Positions 35,710 to 44,758 of a stretch of DNA of 64,000 bases are shown here, piece by piece; position 1 is the first letter of the stretch, and every line of letters begins with the position of its first letter. Under the pieces are notes generated by a model. That model had not been told where the DNA came from. It was given only the letters and a program-made list of their open reading frames with translations, and made no database searches. A program made the position numbers and the translations under genes. This DNA comes from Leisingera thetidis (GTDB taxonomy: Bacteria > Pseudomonadota > Alphaproteobacteria > Rhodobacterales > Rhodobacteraceae). The stretch covers positions 124,001-188,000 of the forward strand of contig NZ_CP109789.1 of assembly GCF_025857195.1 (NCBI RefSeq), in the 5' to 3' direction.

Positions 35710-36696
35710 TTACTTGGTGTCTTGAACCGCCTTCAGAACTTCGCCGCCGTGCTTGGAGATGAAGTCTTCGTAGACAGGTCCCATACGTTCGGCGAACGCA
35801 GCGACATTGGCTTCGTTGATGGCCATGCCTTTGGCCTCCAGTTCCTTCAGCGCAGCATCTCCAACTTCGGCGGTCAGTTGGATTTCATAATCCTGGAGAG
35901 CCAAGGCCTCCTCGCTTAGGACGGATTGCTGCTCGGCGGTCAGACCGTTCCAGGTACTCATGCTGATGGCCACAATGCCCGGCGGGCGGAAATGCTGGGT
36001 CAGGGACAGATAGCTGCTGACTTCGTAGAACTTGTCGTTCACAACGTTGCCGGCCGCGTTTTCGCCGCCATCCAGCACACCCTGTTCCAGAGCGGTGTAT
36101 AGTTCGCTGTAGGACATCGGAGTTGCAGAACCGCCCATTGCATTCACAGTGTTCACCATCAGCGGGCTTTCCATCACGCGGATCTTCAGCCCGGTCATGT
36201 CTTCCGGCGTGACAACCGGGCGGACCTTATTGAACACGTTGCGGTAGCCGTTGTCGAACCAGGCTAGAATCTTGAAGCCGCGCGCTTCGGCCAGCTCACC
36301 GTATTGGGCACCGACCGGGCCGGAGACCACCGCTTTGAAATGATCCGTGTCGCGGATCAGATAGGGCAGGCTGAACAGGTCAAACTCCGGAATGAAGCCG
36401 CTGACTGGTGCCGTCGACACCTGAGCCATCTGGATGCTTCCGAGCATCATGCCCTCGATATAGTCGCGCTCGCCGCCCAGCTGCGCCCCGTCCAGAACCT
36501 GGATGGTGAGCCCGGCATCGCGCGCGGCAACGCGGTCTGCGAACCAGCGAAGCGATACGTTGTGGTGGTGCGACGGGCCGGTGACGGACGCCACCCGGAT
36601 CGTCGTTTCCGCTGCTAGAACGGGCTGCGCGATTGCGCCTGCCAGCAGGGCAGCTGCCCCGCCAATGGTTGAAAGAACTGTTCTGCGATTTAGCAT
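35710..36696 (-). CDS. dctP: TRAP transporter solute-binding protein DctP
   Basis: 328 residues from the ATG at 36696 with AAAGGGAGGAAAACC upstream. A signal peptide (residues 1-28, RRTVLSTIGGAAALLAGAIA, ending VLA-AE) exports it. The mature protein has the DctP fold with RVMESPLMVNTVNAMGG, where the conserved Arg binds a ligand carboxylate, and DGGENAAGNVV. It captures an organic acid, here probably a uronate or aldarate, for DctQM. 112 bp separate it from the M24 gene upstream. Confidence 0.92.
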   Translation of the reverse strand: MLNRRTVLSTIGGAAALLAGAIAQPVLAAETTIRVASVTGPSHHHNVSLRWFADRVAARDAGLTIQVLDGAQLGGERDYIEGMMLGSIQMAQVSTAPVSGFIPEFDLFSLPYLIRDTDHFKAVVSGPVGAQYGELAEARGFKILAWFDNGYRNVFNKVRPVVTPEDMTGLKIRVMESPLMVNTVNAMGGSATPMSYSELYTALEQGVLDGGENAAGNVVNDKFYEVSSYLSLTQHFRPPGIVAISMSTWNGLTAEQQSVLSEEALALQDYEIQLTAEVGDAALKELEAKGMAINEANVAAFAERMGPVYEDFISKHGGEVLKAVQDTK

Positions 36697-36808
36697 GGTT
36701 TTCCTCCCTTTCATACAAGTCGATCTTCTTGTTTTCTTGCGCCGCTTGATGGCCCGCGCGGCGCAAATCTTTCCGCTCCTCTCGGTTTGGATCTTCTTGT
36801 GCCAGCGC

Positions 36809-37966
36809 TTACCGCTGCACGGCGAAGTCATCCGGTTCGGCCAGAACCAGCTTGTTCAGCGGGCGCACACCGTCCTCGGTCACAGCAACCACGACCTCGA
36901 TCCGGTATCCGCCGCCGATCAGATCGTGCAGGTCCAACTTGACGGCCAGTGTCATACCTGCTTCCAGTTCGAAATCGCTGTCCGAGCTCAGGTTCGGAGG
37001 CTCCACCACGTCAAGGCCGACAGCGTGGCCGACGCCGCGCAGGCCTTTGGCATACGGTGTGAAATTGTCGGCGAAGCCGTGCGGTTCAAGCTCTTCCAGC
37101 AGGGTGTCGAAGATCGATCGCGCCGTGATACCCGGACGGATGGTCGGGATCACCTTCTTCAGGGCGCGGTGGCCGACAACCAAGGCCCGTTCCTGTTCAG
37201 GATCCGCGCCGGGCATCAGAATGGTGATACCGCCATCGTTGCAGTAGTGGCCAATGGCCGGGTTGAAATCGAGCATCACAAACTCGCCCGGCTGGATTTT
37301 CCGGTCGGTGGCGCGCCAGGCCGGGTAATTGGTGTTCGGGCCGGACATGACCACCGTGGCCGAGCCGATATCGGCGTTCATTTCCCGGGCAATGCCTTCG
37401 GCGAGACCGGCGACCTGGATCTCGGTCATGCCAACCTTGACCTCCTTGGCTGCGCGTTTCAGCACCGCATCGTTGATCTCGGCGGCCTGTTCCATCAGCT
37501 CGATCTCGGCCTCTGTCTTGATCTTGCGCAGGTCAAGCATGATGTCGTCGCGGTTTTCGATCTTGGCTTCCGGAACCGCATCCACCAGCTGCTCGTAGAT
37601 TTCGAACGGCAGAATGTTCTTGCCGATCAGGCCAATTTTGCTGGCGCGGCCAACAATGGGGGCAAAGACCTGCGGGAAGTCGGAATAGGGGCGGTGAATA
37701 CCGCGCACATCCTCAATCCAGCACATGTCCTTGGCGGCGTAGGCATTCAGGCGGCCCAGGAAGACAACCGGCTCATTGTCGCCGACAATCAGAACCAGCT
37801 GGGGTGATTCCTCGATCACGTTGATCGGTTTGTAGTTGGTCACATAGGTGGAATGGCCCGAGCGGTATTCATCCGAATAAATGATCAGCGCGTCATAGCC
37901 TTCCTCCTTCATCCGGCGGCGGAGGTTTTCAGTTCTTGTTCTCAGTTCGTCGGTTGAGATTGCCAC
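36809..37966 (-). CDS. M24 (aminopeptidase P/creatinase-like) family protein
   Basis: 385 residues. A creatinase-type N-terminal domain (about 1-140) and a pita-bread domain. The canonical metal ligands are only partly present: VMLDFNPAIGHYCNDGG has the two Asp, GVGHAVGLDVVEPP the His, and YRIEVVVAVTEDG one Glu, but the usual EPG Glu is replaced in KLDLHDLIGG. It may therefore be a creatinase-like hydrolase rather than a metallopeptidase. Its place between the TRAP genes, co-directional with the uronate enzymes, is unexpected and may mean the imported substrate is conjugated to an amine or amino acid. Confidence 0.8.
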   Translation of the reverse strand: MAISTDELRTRTENLRRRMKEEGYDALIIYSDEYRSGHSTYVTNYKPINVIEESPQLVLIVGDNEPVVFLGRLNAYAAKDMCWIEDVRGIHRPYSDFPQVFAPIVGRASKIGLIGKNILPFEIYEQLVDAVPEAKIENRDDIMLDLRKIKTEAEIELMEQAAEINDAVLKRAAKEVKVGMTEIQVAGLAEGIAREMNADIGSATVVMSGPNTNYPAWRATDRKIQPGEFVMLDFNPAIGHYCNDGGITILMPGADPEQERALVVGHRALKKVIPTIRPGITARSIFDTLLEELEPHGFADNFTPYAKGLRGVGHAVGLDVVEPPNLSSDSDFELEAGMTLAVKLDLHDLIGGGYRIEVVVAVTEDGVRPLNKLVLAEPDDFAVQR

Positions 37967-38000
37967 AATGTAGCTCCTTATTTTGATTGGGTATTATTGG

Positions 38001-39284
38001 TCAGTGACCGAACAGGTTCGGGACGGTCATGACCAGGTCGGGGAACACGGCCACCGCAATCAGGACAGCGACCAGAACCGAGCAGAACGGGACGAGACCG
38101 CGGAATGCTTGGGAAATCGTGAGCCCTGCGATCGAGCAGCAGATGTATGTGAGGATGCCAACGGGAGGGGTGACCGAGCCGATCACAACCGCCATTACCA
38201 GCACCACGCCGAAGTAGACCGGGTCGATGCCAAGACCGAGGATCACTGGCAGCAGAACCGGGGTGAAGATGATCAGAATCGGGATGCCTTCGATGAACAG
38301 ACCTAGCAGCAGGATGAAGACCAGGATCAGCAAGACCGCAATCGTCGGGTCCGACGACATACCGCCCAGCACCCGCAGGACCGCCGCGCCAAACCCGCCC
38401 CATGCCAGGATCCAGGCAAAGGATGTTGCCATCGCGATCAGGAACATGGCAGCGGCAGTGGTTACCGCGGCATCAACCAGTAGTTCGCCGACCAGCTTGA
38501 AGGTCAGAGTGCGGTAGACGAAGGTTCCGACAAGCGTTGCATAGGCAACCGCGACCACGCCGGCTTCGGTCGCCGTGAAGGCCCCGGAAAAGATCCCGCC
38601 TAGAATAATGACCGGCATGGCCAATGCCCAGAGGGCGTTGCGGAACGAAGGAAGCACCTTGGGCAACTCGCTCCGCGGCGGCGCCGGGTAGTTTCTTTTC
38701 TTCGCAATAACATACGCCATTGCCATCAGGCCTAAAGCGACCATCACGCCGGGCACGAAGCCGCCCAGAAACAATTGCGCGATGGAGACATTGGCAATGG
38801 AGCCGTAGATGACCATCAGGATGCTGGGCGGGATGATCGGGCCCATGGCGCTGGCCGAAGCATTGACAGCAACCGCATAGTCCGCATCAAAGCCGTTTTT
38901 TTTCATGGCCGGGATCATCATCGACCCAAGCGCTGAGGCATCCGCCGTCGCCGACCCGGAAATTCCGGAGAAAAACATGTTCGACACGATGGTCACATGC
39001 GCGAGCCCGCCGCGGATATGGCCTACAAGAGAGCGCGAGAAATTGACGATACGCTCGGTGATGCCACAGGCGTTCATCAATTCGCCTGCAATGATGAAGA
39101 AGGGGATAGCCAGCAGGGTGAAAGAATCTACCCCGACAAAGGCGCGCGTGACAATGCCGTTCAGTGGCAGCGTGCTGTCCAGCGCCAGGGTGACTGCCGA
39201 TGCGATACCAAGCGCAAAGGCGATGGGCATATTGATCAGCAGCAAGATGAAGAATGTGGTGAAGAGAATGGCCAGCATCGACAT
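38001..39284 (-). CDS. dctM: TRAP transporter large permease DctM
   Basis: 427 residues, about a dozen membrane helices. Start ATG at 39284, two bases after the DctQ stop; an upstream in-frame start inside dctQ is unlikely. Typical blocks are MPIAFALGIASAVTL, FFIIAGELMNACGITERIV, GISGSATADASALGSMMIPAM and PIIPPSILMVIYGSIANVS. DctM carries the substrate path and is driven by an ion gradient. Confidence 0.93.
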   Translation of the reverse strand: MSMLAILFTTFFILLLINMPIAFALGIASAVTLALDSTLPLNGIVTRAFVGVDSFTLLAIPFFIIAGELMNACGITERIVNFSRSLVGHIRGGLAHVTIVSNMFFSGISGSATADASALGSMMIPAMKKNGFDADYAVAVNASASAMGPIIPPSILMVIYGSIANVSIAQLFLGGFVPGVMVALGLMAMAYVIAKKRNYPAPPRSELPKVLPSFRNALWALAMPVIILGGIFSGAFTATEAGVVAVAYATLVGTFVYRTLTFKLVGELLVDAAVTTAAAMFLIAMATSFAWILAWGGFGAAVLRVLGGMSSDPTIAVLLILVFILLLGLFIEGIPILIIFTPVLLPVILGLGIDPVYFGVVLVMAVVIGSVTPPVGILTYICCSIAGLTISQAFRGLVPFCSVLVAVLIAVAVFPDLVMTVPNLFGH

Positions 39285-39286
39285 GA

Positions 39287-39787
39287 TCAGCCCCGTTGCT
39301 GCGTGGTCTGGCGCAGAATTGCGACGAAGCGTTCGACCGAGATCAGGGCAATCAGCCCCATCGAAATCGGGATCGCGATATAGATCCAAGCCATCTGCAC
39401 GCCCAAGGCCGGTGAGCGCTGCATCATGTTGATGCTCAGGACCGGCAGGCTGGCGTAGATCACCGCTGCCGCAAAACAGGCGATCAGGACACAAGTCACC
39501 GCTTCAAGGCTGCGGCGCATCCGAGTCGGCAGCATGTTCGCAAACAGGTCGACACCCAAGTGAAAGCCCCGCGCCAGGCCGATTGCGCCTCCTAGGAAGA
39601 CAATCCAGACAAAGCAATAACGTGCCATCTCCTCGGACCAGGGCAGCGGAGCCGCGATCACGTAGCGGAAGATGACTTGCGCAAGCGTGACAGCAACCAT
39701 CACCACTGAAATCAATATTATTGCAGCCCTTGCGCCCGCAAGAAGGGTAGAAAGTACCCACGAGCTCCTCTCTCCGTTCAATTGCAT
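39287..39787 (-). CDS. dctQ: TRAP transporter small permease DctQ
   Basis: 166 residues with four hydrophobic segments (IILISVVMVAVTLAQVIF, the pair around PLPWSEEMARYCFVWIVFLG, AVTCVLIACFAAAVIYAS, and a last one near the C-terminus). The PWSEE..R motif is typical of DctQ. First gene of the sugar-acid operon; its start faces the lacI gene across 133 bp holding the operator-like palindrome. Confidence 0.9.
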   Translation of the reverse strand: MQLNGERSSWVLSTLLAGARAAIILISVVMVAVTLAQVIFRYVIAAPLPWSEEMARYCFVWIVFLGGAIGLARGFHLGVDLFANMLPTRMRRSLEAVTCVLIACFAAAVIYASLPVLSINMMQRSPALGVQMAWIYIAIPISMGLIALISVERFVAILRQTTQQRG

Positions 39788-39817
39788 GATACCTCCCGAA
39801 AATCAGTGCAGTTCCTT

Positions 39818-39831
39818 TGAAATCGATTTCA
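39818..39831. promoter_or_regulatory. LacI-type operator between dctQ and lacI
   Basis: TGAAATCGATTTCA, a perfect 14-bp palindrome with the central CG typical of LacI/GalR operators, 31 bp from the dctQ start. A second imperfect match (GAAAACGATTTCA) begins at 39937 inside the first codons of lacI, so both the operon and lacI itself could be repressed. Confidence 0.75.
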
Positions 39832-39920
39832 CACGATGGCCGGTGCAAAGTCAATGTTTTTCTGTACAATCCCATTTTGCCCATATAATATTGGTCAAAA
39901 GTCTCGAGAAGGAGGATTTT

Positions 39921-40970
39921 GTGGCGGGAAATTTGAGAAAACGATTTCACGAAACGCCGCCTCGTGTGCGGGTAACCGATGTCGCGCGGCGGGCAGGCGT
40001 AGCGGCTGCGACGGTATCCCGGGCCATCAACAACCCGGACAAAGTCTCGCCGGACAAACGCGCCAAGATCGAAGCCGCCATGGCCGAGTTGGGATATGTA
40101 CGCAACCATGCGGCACGGGCGCTGCGCTCGCAGCGCTCCCACATGGTCGGAGTTCTGATCCCGACTTTGGACTACGCGCTCTACGCCAGCCTGGTCGGAG
40201 CCGCTGGCAGGCAGTTTTCAGCCGCCGGCATCTCCACATTGATTGCCACTTTCGACTACGACCTGAAAACCGAGTTCAAAGAGGCCAGGCTGCTGCTTGA
40301 ACAGGGCGCCGAGGCGCTTATCCTCATCGGCCAGGAGCATGACAGTCGGCTGTTCAGCCTGCTGGAGCAGTTCGATGTGCCTTTCGTCAGCACCTACGTC
40401 ACGGATCCGGATGGCAAACTGCCAAGCGTGGGGTTCGACAATGCGGCGGCGGCTGCAAGCGTTGCCCGGCACCTGGTTCACCTGGGCCACCGGCGCATCG
40501 GCGTGATTTCTGGCAACACGCAGGACAACGACCGGACCGCCAAGCGGCTGCAGGGTATCCGGGACGAGTTGCAGTGCCATGGCATAGACCTCAACGACTC
40601 GATGGTGCTGGAGCGAGGCTATTCCATCGCAAACGGGAGGGAGGCCTGCGCCGCAATCCTGTCGCGGGTACAGCCGCCGCCGACGGCGATCATTTGCGGC
40701 AACGACGTTCTCGCACTGGGGGCCATCGTTGAATGCCGGGCACGGGGCGTCCGGGTGCCGGAAGATGTTTCCATTGCCGGGTTCGACAATATCGAATTGT
40801 CCCAGCACTCGAATCCGCCGCTTACGACGGTCGGCGTCCCGGCTGAAGAAATGGGCGGAACCGCTGCCACTTTCCTGCTGAACAAGTTAGAAGGCCGAGA
40901 CGCCCCGCCGCACACATCGGTTGAAGTGCAGCTTATTCTGCGGGAGTCCACCGCGCCCCCGGCCGCCTGA
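39921..40970 (+). CDS. LacI-family transcriptional regulator of the sugar-acid operon
   Basis: 349 residues from a GTG at 39921, chosen because AGAAGGAGG lies seven bases before it; the longer frame upstream has no such site. HTH at residues 16-40 (VRVTDVARRAGVAAATVSRA) followed by the hinge RNHAARALRSQRS, then a periplasmic-binding-like sensor domain (TAIICGNDVLALGAI, SIAGFDNIELSQHSNPPLTT). It reads away from the TRAP operon, with the palindrome 39818-39831 between. A pathway intermediate is the likely inducer. Confidence 0.93.
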   Translation: MAGNLRKRFHETPPRVRVTDVARRAGVAAATVSRAINNPDKVSPDKRAKIEAAMAELGYVRNHAARALRSQRSHMVGVLIPTLDYALYASLVGAAGRQFSAAGISTLIATFDYDLKTEFKEARLLLEQGAEALILIGQEHDSRLFSLLEQFDVPFVSTYVTDPDGKLPSVGFDNAAAAASVARHLVHLGHRRIGVISGNTQDNDRTAKRLQGIRDELQCHGIDLNDSMVLERGYSIANGREACAAILSRVQPPPTAIICGNDVLALGAIVECRARGVRVPEDVSIAGFDNIELSQHSNPPLTTVGVPAEEMGGTAATFLLNKLEGRDAPPHTSVEVQLILRESTAPPAA

Positions 40971-41040
40971 TCCGGCTGTGCAGGCAAATACGAAATGTCA
41001 ATGCCGGGAACGGCCTGAAGACACCCCGGGGAGATCAAAA

Positions 41041-42282
41041 ATGCGAGACCCAAGGGCAATCGCCCGATCCATGTTCAACGCCGCGGTTCGCCGGGCCGAT
41101 CCGGCCGAGGCCCTGCGCAGCCACCTTCAGCCGCAGGCCGCAGAAAACGGCAGGTGCTTTGTCGTAGCCGTAGGCAAGGCGGCAATCCCGATGATGCGAG
41201 AGGCCCTGCAGCTGCTGCCCAGGGTGGATGCGGCCCTGGCGGTGACCAATCCGGAAAACCTGTGCGCGCTTGAAGGTACCACTGTGATTGCCGGCTCTCA
41301 CCCGCTGCCCGACGCTTCCTCAGCAGCCGCCGGAAAGGCGGTCGCAGATCTCCTGCGGCAGGTAGAAGCCGAAGACCGGGTTGTGGCCCTCATTTCGGGC
41401 GGCGGCTCCTCGTTGATGGTTCAGCCCGAGGAGGGTATCGCACTGGAGGACCTGACCCGGGTCAATGCGGCCCTTCTGGCCAGCGGGCTGAGCATCGGCG
41501 GTATGAACCTGGTGCGGCAGCAGATAGACGCCCTCAAGGGCGGAGGGCTGTTGCGGCTGGCCTTCCCCGCCACGGTCGAAGCCTACGTGCTGTCCGATGT
41601 CATCGGTGACGATCTGCGCGCCATCGCCTCCGGACCGACGGTGTCGCCGATCGGCACGCGGGCAGATGCGGCACGGCTACTGAAGGGTGCGAACCTCTGG
41701 CCGGATCTGCCCGAAAATGTCCGGGCGAGCCTGTCAGAGCCTGCGGACCTCGCCCCGCTTCCTCCGGCGGAGAATAGGATCATCGGCTCAAACCGCAGCA
41801 GCCTGGAGGCCATGAGAGACGCTGCGCCCAAGCACTATCCTGCCCGGATCGTGAATGACGGGCTAATCGGCAATGTCGCCGAAGCGGCTGAAACAATTCT
41901 TCAATCGGCAAAAGAAGCGGAGGGTCCGGCAGCCTTGATCTTCGGTGGGGAAACCACCGTGCAACTGCGTGGCGGCGGACGCGGCGGGCGCAATCAGGAA
42001 CTGGCCCTTCGTGTCGCACGAGGAGCCGAAGGCCTCCTGGATCCTGGCTGGGTGTTCCTGTCAGGCGGTACAGACGGGCGTGACGGCCCGACTGAAGCAG
42101 CGGGGGGAATCGTTGATGCAGGCACATTGCCGAGATTAATGAAGGCGGGCGGCAATCCAGAGCAAATGCTGCAAAACAACGACAGCCACACCGCTCTGAA
42201 GCTTGCCGATGACCTGCTGATGACCGGTGGGACCGGCACAAATGTTGCTGACGTCCAAGTGTTCCTTCGGCCAGCATCCTAG
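41041..42282 (+). CDS. gckA: Glycerate 2-kinase (MOFRL/DUF4147 family)
   Basis: 413 residues; ATG at 41041 with GGGGAGATC upstream. The N-terminal DUF4147 domain has VGKAAIPMMREALQL, ISGGGSSLMVQPEEGI and NLVRQQIDALKGGGL. The C-terminal MOFRL domain has ALIFGGETTVQLRGGGRGGRNQ and FLSGGTDGRDGPTEAAGG. It phosphorylates D-glycerate to 2-phosphoglycerate, completing the route that starts with uronate dehydrogenase. 70 bp downstream of lacI, so probably cotranscribed with the regulator. Confidence 0.9.
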   Translation: MRDPRAIARSMFNAAVRRADPAEALRSHLQPQAAENGRCFVVAVGKAAIPMMREALQLLPRVDAALAVTNPENLCALEGTTVIAGSHPLPDASSAAAGKAVADLLRQVEAEDRVVALISGGGSSLMVQPEEGIALEDLTRVNAALLASGLSIGGMNLVRQQIDALKGGGLLRLAFPATVEAYVLSDVIGDDLRAIASGPTVSPIGTRADAARLLKGANLWPDLPENVRASLSEPADLAPLPPAENRIIGSNRSSLEAMRDAAPKHYPARIVNDGLIGNVAEAAETILQSAKEAEGPAALIFGGETTVQLRGGGRGGRNQELALRVARGAEGLLDPGWVFLSGGTDGRDGPTEAAGGIVDAGTLPRLMKAGGNPEQMLQNNDSHTALKLADDLLMTGGTGTNVADVQVFLRPAS

Positions 42283-42559
42283 CGCCACGACGGCTAAGGC
42301 CGACGCAGTTCTGCATGCCTGATCGAGTTAAGCTTCGAAGAACCTGGGTCCGCTTGTAAAAATGCGCGCCCCGAACCCCAATGACCATGTAGCTGTCTCC
42401 GGCAAGTGTGATATCGCCTATTCTGTTGCAAAGGGCCATACTCACAGCTCGGGAGAGATGCTCTAACGTTTGCGGCGAAAGACCGCCACCCGCCGGTTCC
42501 GTGGAAGACACCCGTTCGCGAACGCAGGATTCCGACGCTCCAGCGATGCGCGCGCCCTT

Positions 42560-42775
42560 CTTTTTTGGCTTTTCGTCTTTGCTGCGGTGAGGGAAAGGTC
42601 TTTGCCAGTTTCCGGAGGTTCTGGGCGGTGGCGGCGAGGAGAAATTCGTCGTTTGCGCCACATGGGCCGTGTTGACCGCGCCTTCCGAGGCCGAGGATGC
42701 ACTTTAGGCGCGAGAAGAGCATCTCGATTGTCCCGCGCCCTAGTCATTGGCCGTTGAACATCGCTGCGCTTTGCC
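42560..42775 (-). pseudogene. IS1182-type transposase, C-terminal remnant
   Basis: The frame reads MLFSRLKCILGLGRRGQHG, then GANDEFLLAATAQNLRKLAK, the characteristic end of IS1182/IS5-like transposases. Just upstream the frame is stopped (FNGQ-stop-LGRGTIE). Catalytic residues are lost. A possible decayed frame follows on the 3' side to about 42290. Confidence 0.7.
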
Positions 42776-43000
42776 TGAATGGCCGAGTTTCTCTCTCCTT
42801 TGCAGAAGTTTTTTTCGGCAGTGCAGCGGTGCGGCGTACAGAGTGCGCGCGCAGAAAAAATTTTTCACTTCTGCTTTGGGCTCCGACCGGGCGTTCGCCG
42901 CGCCAGGCGTGAATGACGGCAGGCAGCCCATGTTGCCAATTGCGCCCCGCGCAACTGTACGTGGTGCCGCCTGCGATAGCCCAACAAATGAATTGCTGCT

Positions 43001-43324
43001 TCAGATCTCAAGATCCTCGAGGGGCTTCCCAGCTTCCAAAGCTTCGTGGACCCAAGCAGGTTTACGCCCGCGGCCGCTCCAGGTTTGGGATCGGTCAGCT
43101 GGATTGGCGTATTTAGCAGGTGCCTTTGCGCTTGACTTACGCCCCTTTCCGCCATGCAGAGCAATAGCCTCTTCAAAGGCCACGCCATGTTTTTCCGCAA
43201 TGGCCAGCATTTCGGCATAAGCGCTTTTCTTTGCCTCGTCCTCTACTTCCACTTTGCGGACTTCGATTTCCTTGGCCAGCGCTTCCAATTCAGCGGCACT
43301 CAGCCCCTTTAGATCAATTGCCAT
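43001..43324 (-). CDS. H-NS-family nucleoid-associated protein (HvrA-like)
   Basis: 107 residues. An N-terminal coiled-coil oligomerisation region (LSAAELEALAKEIEVRKVEV) and the C-terminal DNA-binding motif YANPADRSQTWSGRGRKPAW, close to the H-NS consensus. Such proteins bind AT-rich or curved DNA and silence foreign genes. It lies alone between IS remnants and host genes. Accessory replicons often carry their own copy. Confidence 0.88.
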   Translation of the reverse strand: MAIDLKGLSAAELEALAKEIEVRKVEVEDEAKKSAYAEMLAIAEKHGVAFEEAIALHGGKGRKSSAKAPAKYANPADRSQTWSGRGRKPAWVHEALEAGKPLEDLEI

Positions 43325-43515
43325 ATTTCACCTGTGTTTTCAGTTGTTCTCGGTCAAAGCAGATATACCCTTCTGAGGCAAGTAGCTGGCCACAGCGGTG
43401 CGGTATCCGTCGCAGTCCGATTTGGGGCCGGAGGCTGCTGATCGCACCTGGCGTTTGAACTGCCCCCTCCGGCTTGGCGGTTCACTACACCGCTCCGAGA
43501 AACCATATACAACGC

Positions 43516-43902
43516 ATGCACCACGACCTTGACCATTTCGAGAGGATCGCTCGCGCCACTATAGCTTCCCTGCCGAGGGCCTTCAGGCCAGCTGCAGATA
43601 ACGTCATTCTGCGCATTGCCGAATGGCCTGCGCCGACCATGCTGGACGAACTTGGTTTTGCAGATCCATATGAACTGACGGGGCTCTACGAGGGAATACC
43701 TATGACCGAGAAATCGGTTCTCGATATGGCGCCACCTCCGGATGTTGTCTGGCTCTTCCGACAGCCGATTTTGGCGGAATGGCGTGACCGCGGTGATGTC
43801 GAACTGAACCAGTTGATCGCGCATGTTGTTATTCACGAGTTCGCCCATCATTTCGGATGGACTGACGAGGAGATCGCAGCCATCGACCAATGGTGGGTCT
43901 GA
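43516..43902 (+). CDS. Zincin-like metallopeptidase family protein
   Basis: 128 residues from the ATG at 43516; a TTG 14 codons earlier is possible, but MHHDLDHFERIARATI is the usual kind of start. The zinc-binding motif HVVIHEFAHHFG (HExxH) lies near the C-terminus, with LTGLYEGIPMTEKSV upstream, as in the short zincin family (PF06262). Substrate and role are unknown for the family. Confidence 0.85.
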   Translation: MHHDLDHFERIARATIASLPRAFRPAADNVILRIAEWPAPTMLDELGFADPYELTGLYEGIPMTEKSVLDMAPPPDVVWLFRQPILAEWRDRGDVELNQLIAHVVIHEFAHHFGWTDEEIAAIDQWWV

Positions 43903-44074
43903 ACCGCTCTTCAATGCCCAGGGGAAGTTGGCATTCGAGCTTACAGGTGATGTTGCCAAGACGATGGGGTGCCGCGAGTGCAGTCGACGGTTCGCAGCCG
44001 GCATCCGACATTGCGATAGTTGCGAATTATCAATCCCGCAGCTAAAAATTCCCGACATCGCCGGGAGAAGTCTC

Positions 44075-44758
44075 ATGGGCCAATCACATCAAGAGCTTGA
44101 TCGCCTCAACGCGCTGCTGCATGCGCTGCCCGTCGAAAACATGCCTATGTCGCTTAGCGAACTTGATGGCTACGTGACCGGCATTCTTTCTTGTAGTGAC
44201 ATGATCCCGCCCTCGGAATGGCTGCCCCATGTCTGGGGCGAGACCGGCGAAGCACATTTTCCTGACCAGAAAGCCGCAGAAGAAACGATCGGTGCAGTCA
44301 TGGCGCATTACAATTCGGTGGCCGACGCGATGTCCCGCTCGTTTTGGATCGAGCCTGTCTACGAGGTTGATCCCAACAGCGATGAGACGATGTGGGAGCC
44401 TTGGGTCGATGGCTTCACCCGCGCCATGGGCTTGCGGCCGGAAGCTTGGGAACGCCTGCTCGATCAGACCGACGAAGAGACGCGGGCCACGATGATCTTT
44501 TTGATGGCGTTACAAGACATCTACACTGGCCAAAGCAAGTTCACGGACGACGAAATTGACCAGATCGACCTTGAAGCCCCCGATCTGATCCCGAATTGCG
44601 TAGCGACAATTCTGCACCAGTCACGTCCTGAACTTTCCCGCCCTGAGCCTGAAATTCTTTCCGGCATGCCTTTCAAGGCTGGTCCTCGACCAGGTCGAAA
44701 CGAACCGTGCTCCTGCGGGTCGGGCCGCAAATACAAACAGTGTTGTGGTCGGAACTGA
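44075..44758 (+). CDS. UPF0149/YecA-like protein with SEC-C zinc motif
   Basis: 227 residues from the ATG at 44075 (GGGAGAAG upstream). The UPF0149-type region (residues about 10-190, PMSLSELDGYVTGIL and EPWVDGFTRAMG) is followed by the zinc-binding SEC-C motif GRNEPCSCGSGRKYKQCCG at the extreme C-terminus, as in SecA and YecA. A role in metal or ribosome-associated binding is suggested for relatives. Why it lies 170 bp after the zincin gene is unclear. Confidence 0.88.
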   Translation: MGQSHQELDRLNALLHALPVENMPMSLSELDGYVTGILSCSDMIPPSEWLPHVWGETGEAHFPDQKAAEETIGAVMAHYNSVADAMSRSFWIEPVYEVDPNSDETMWEPWVDGFTRAMGLRPEAWERLLDQTDEETRATMIFLMALQDIYTGQSKFTDDEIDQIDLEAPDLIPNCVATILHQSRPELSRPEPEILSGMPFKAGPRPGRNEPCSCGSGRKYKQCCGRN

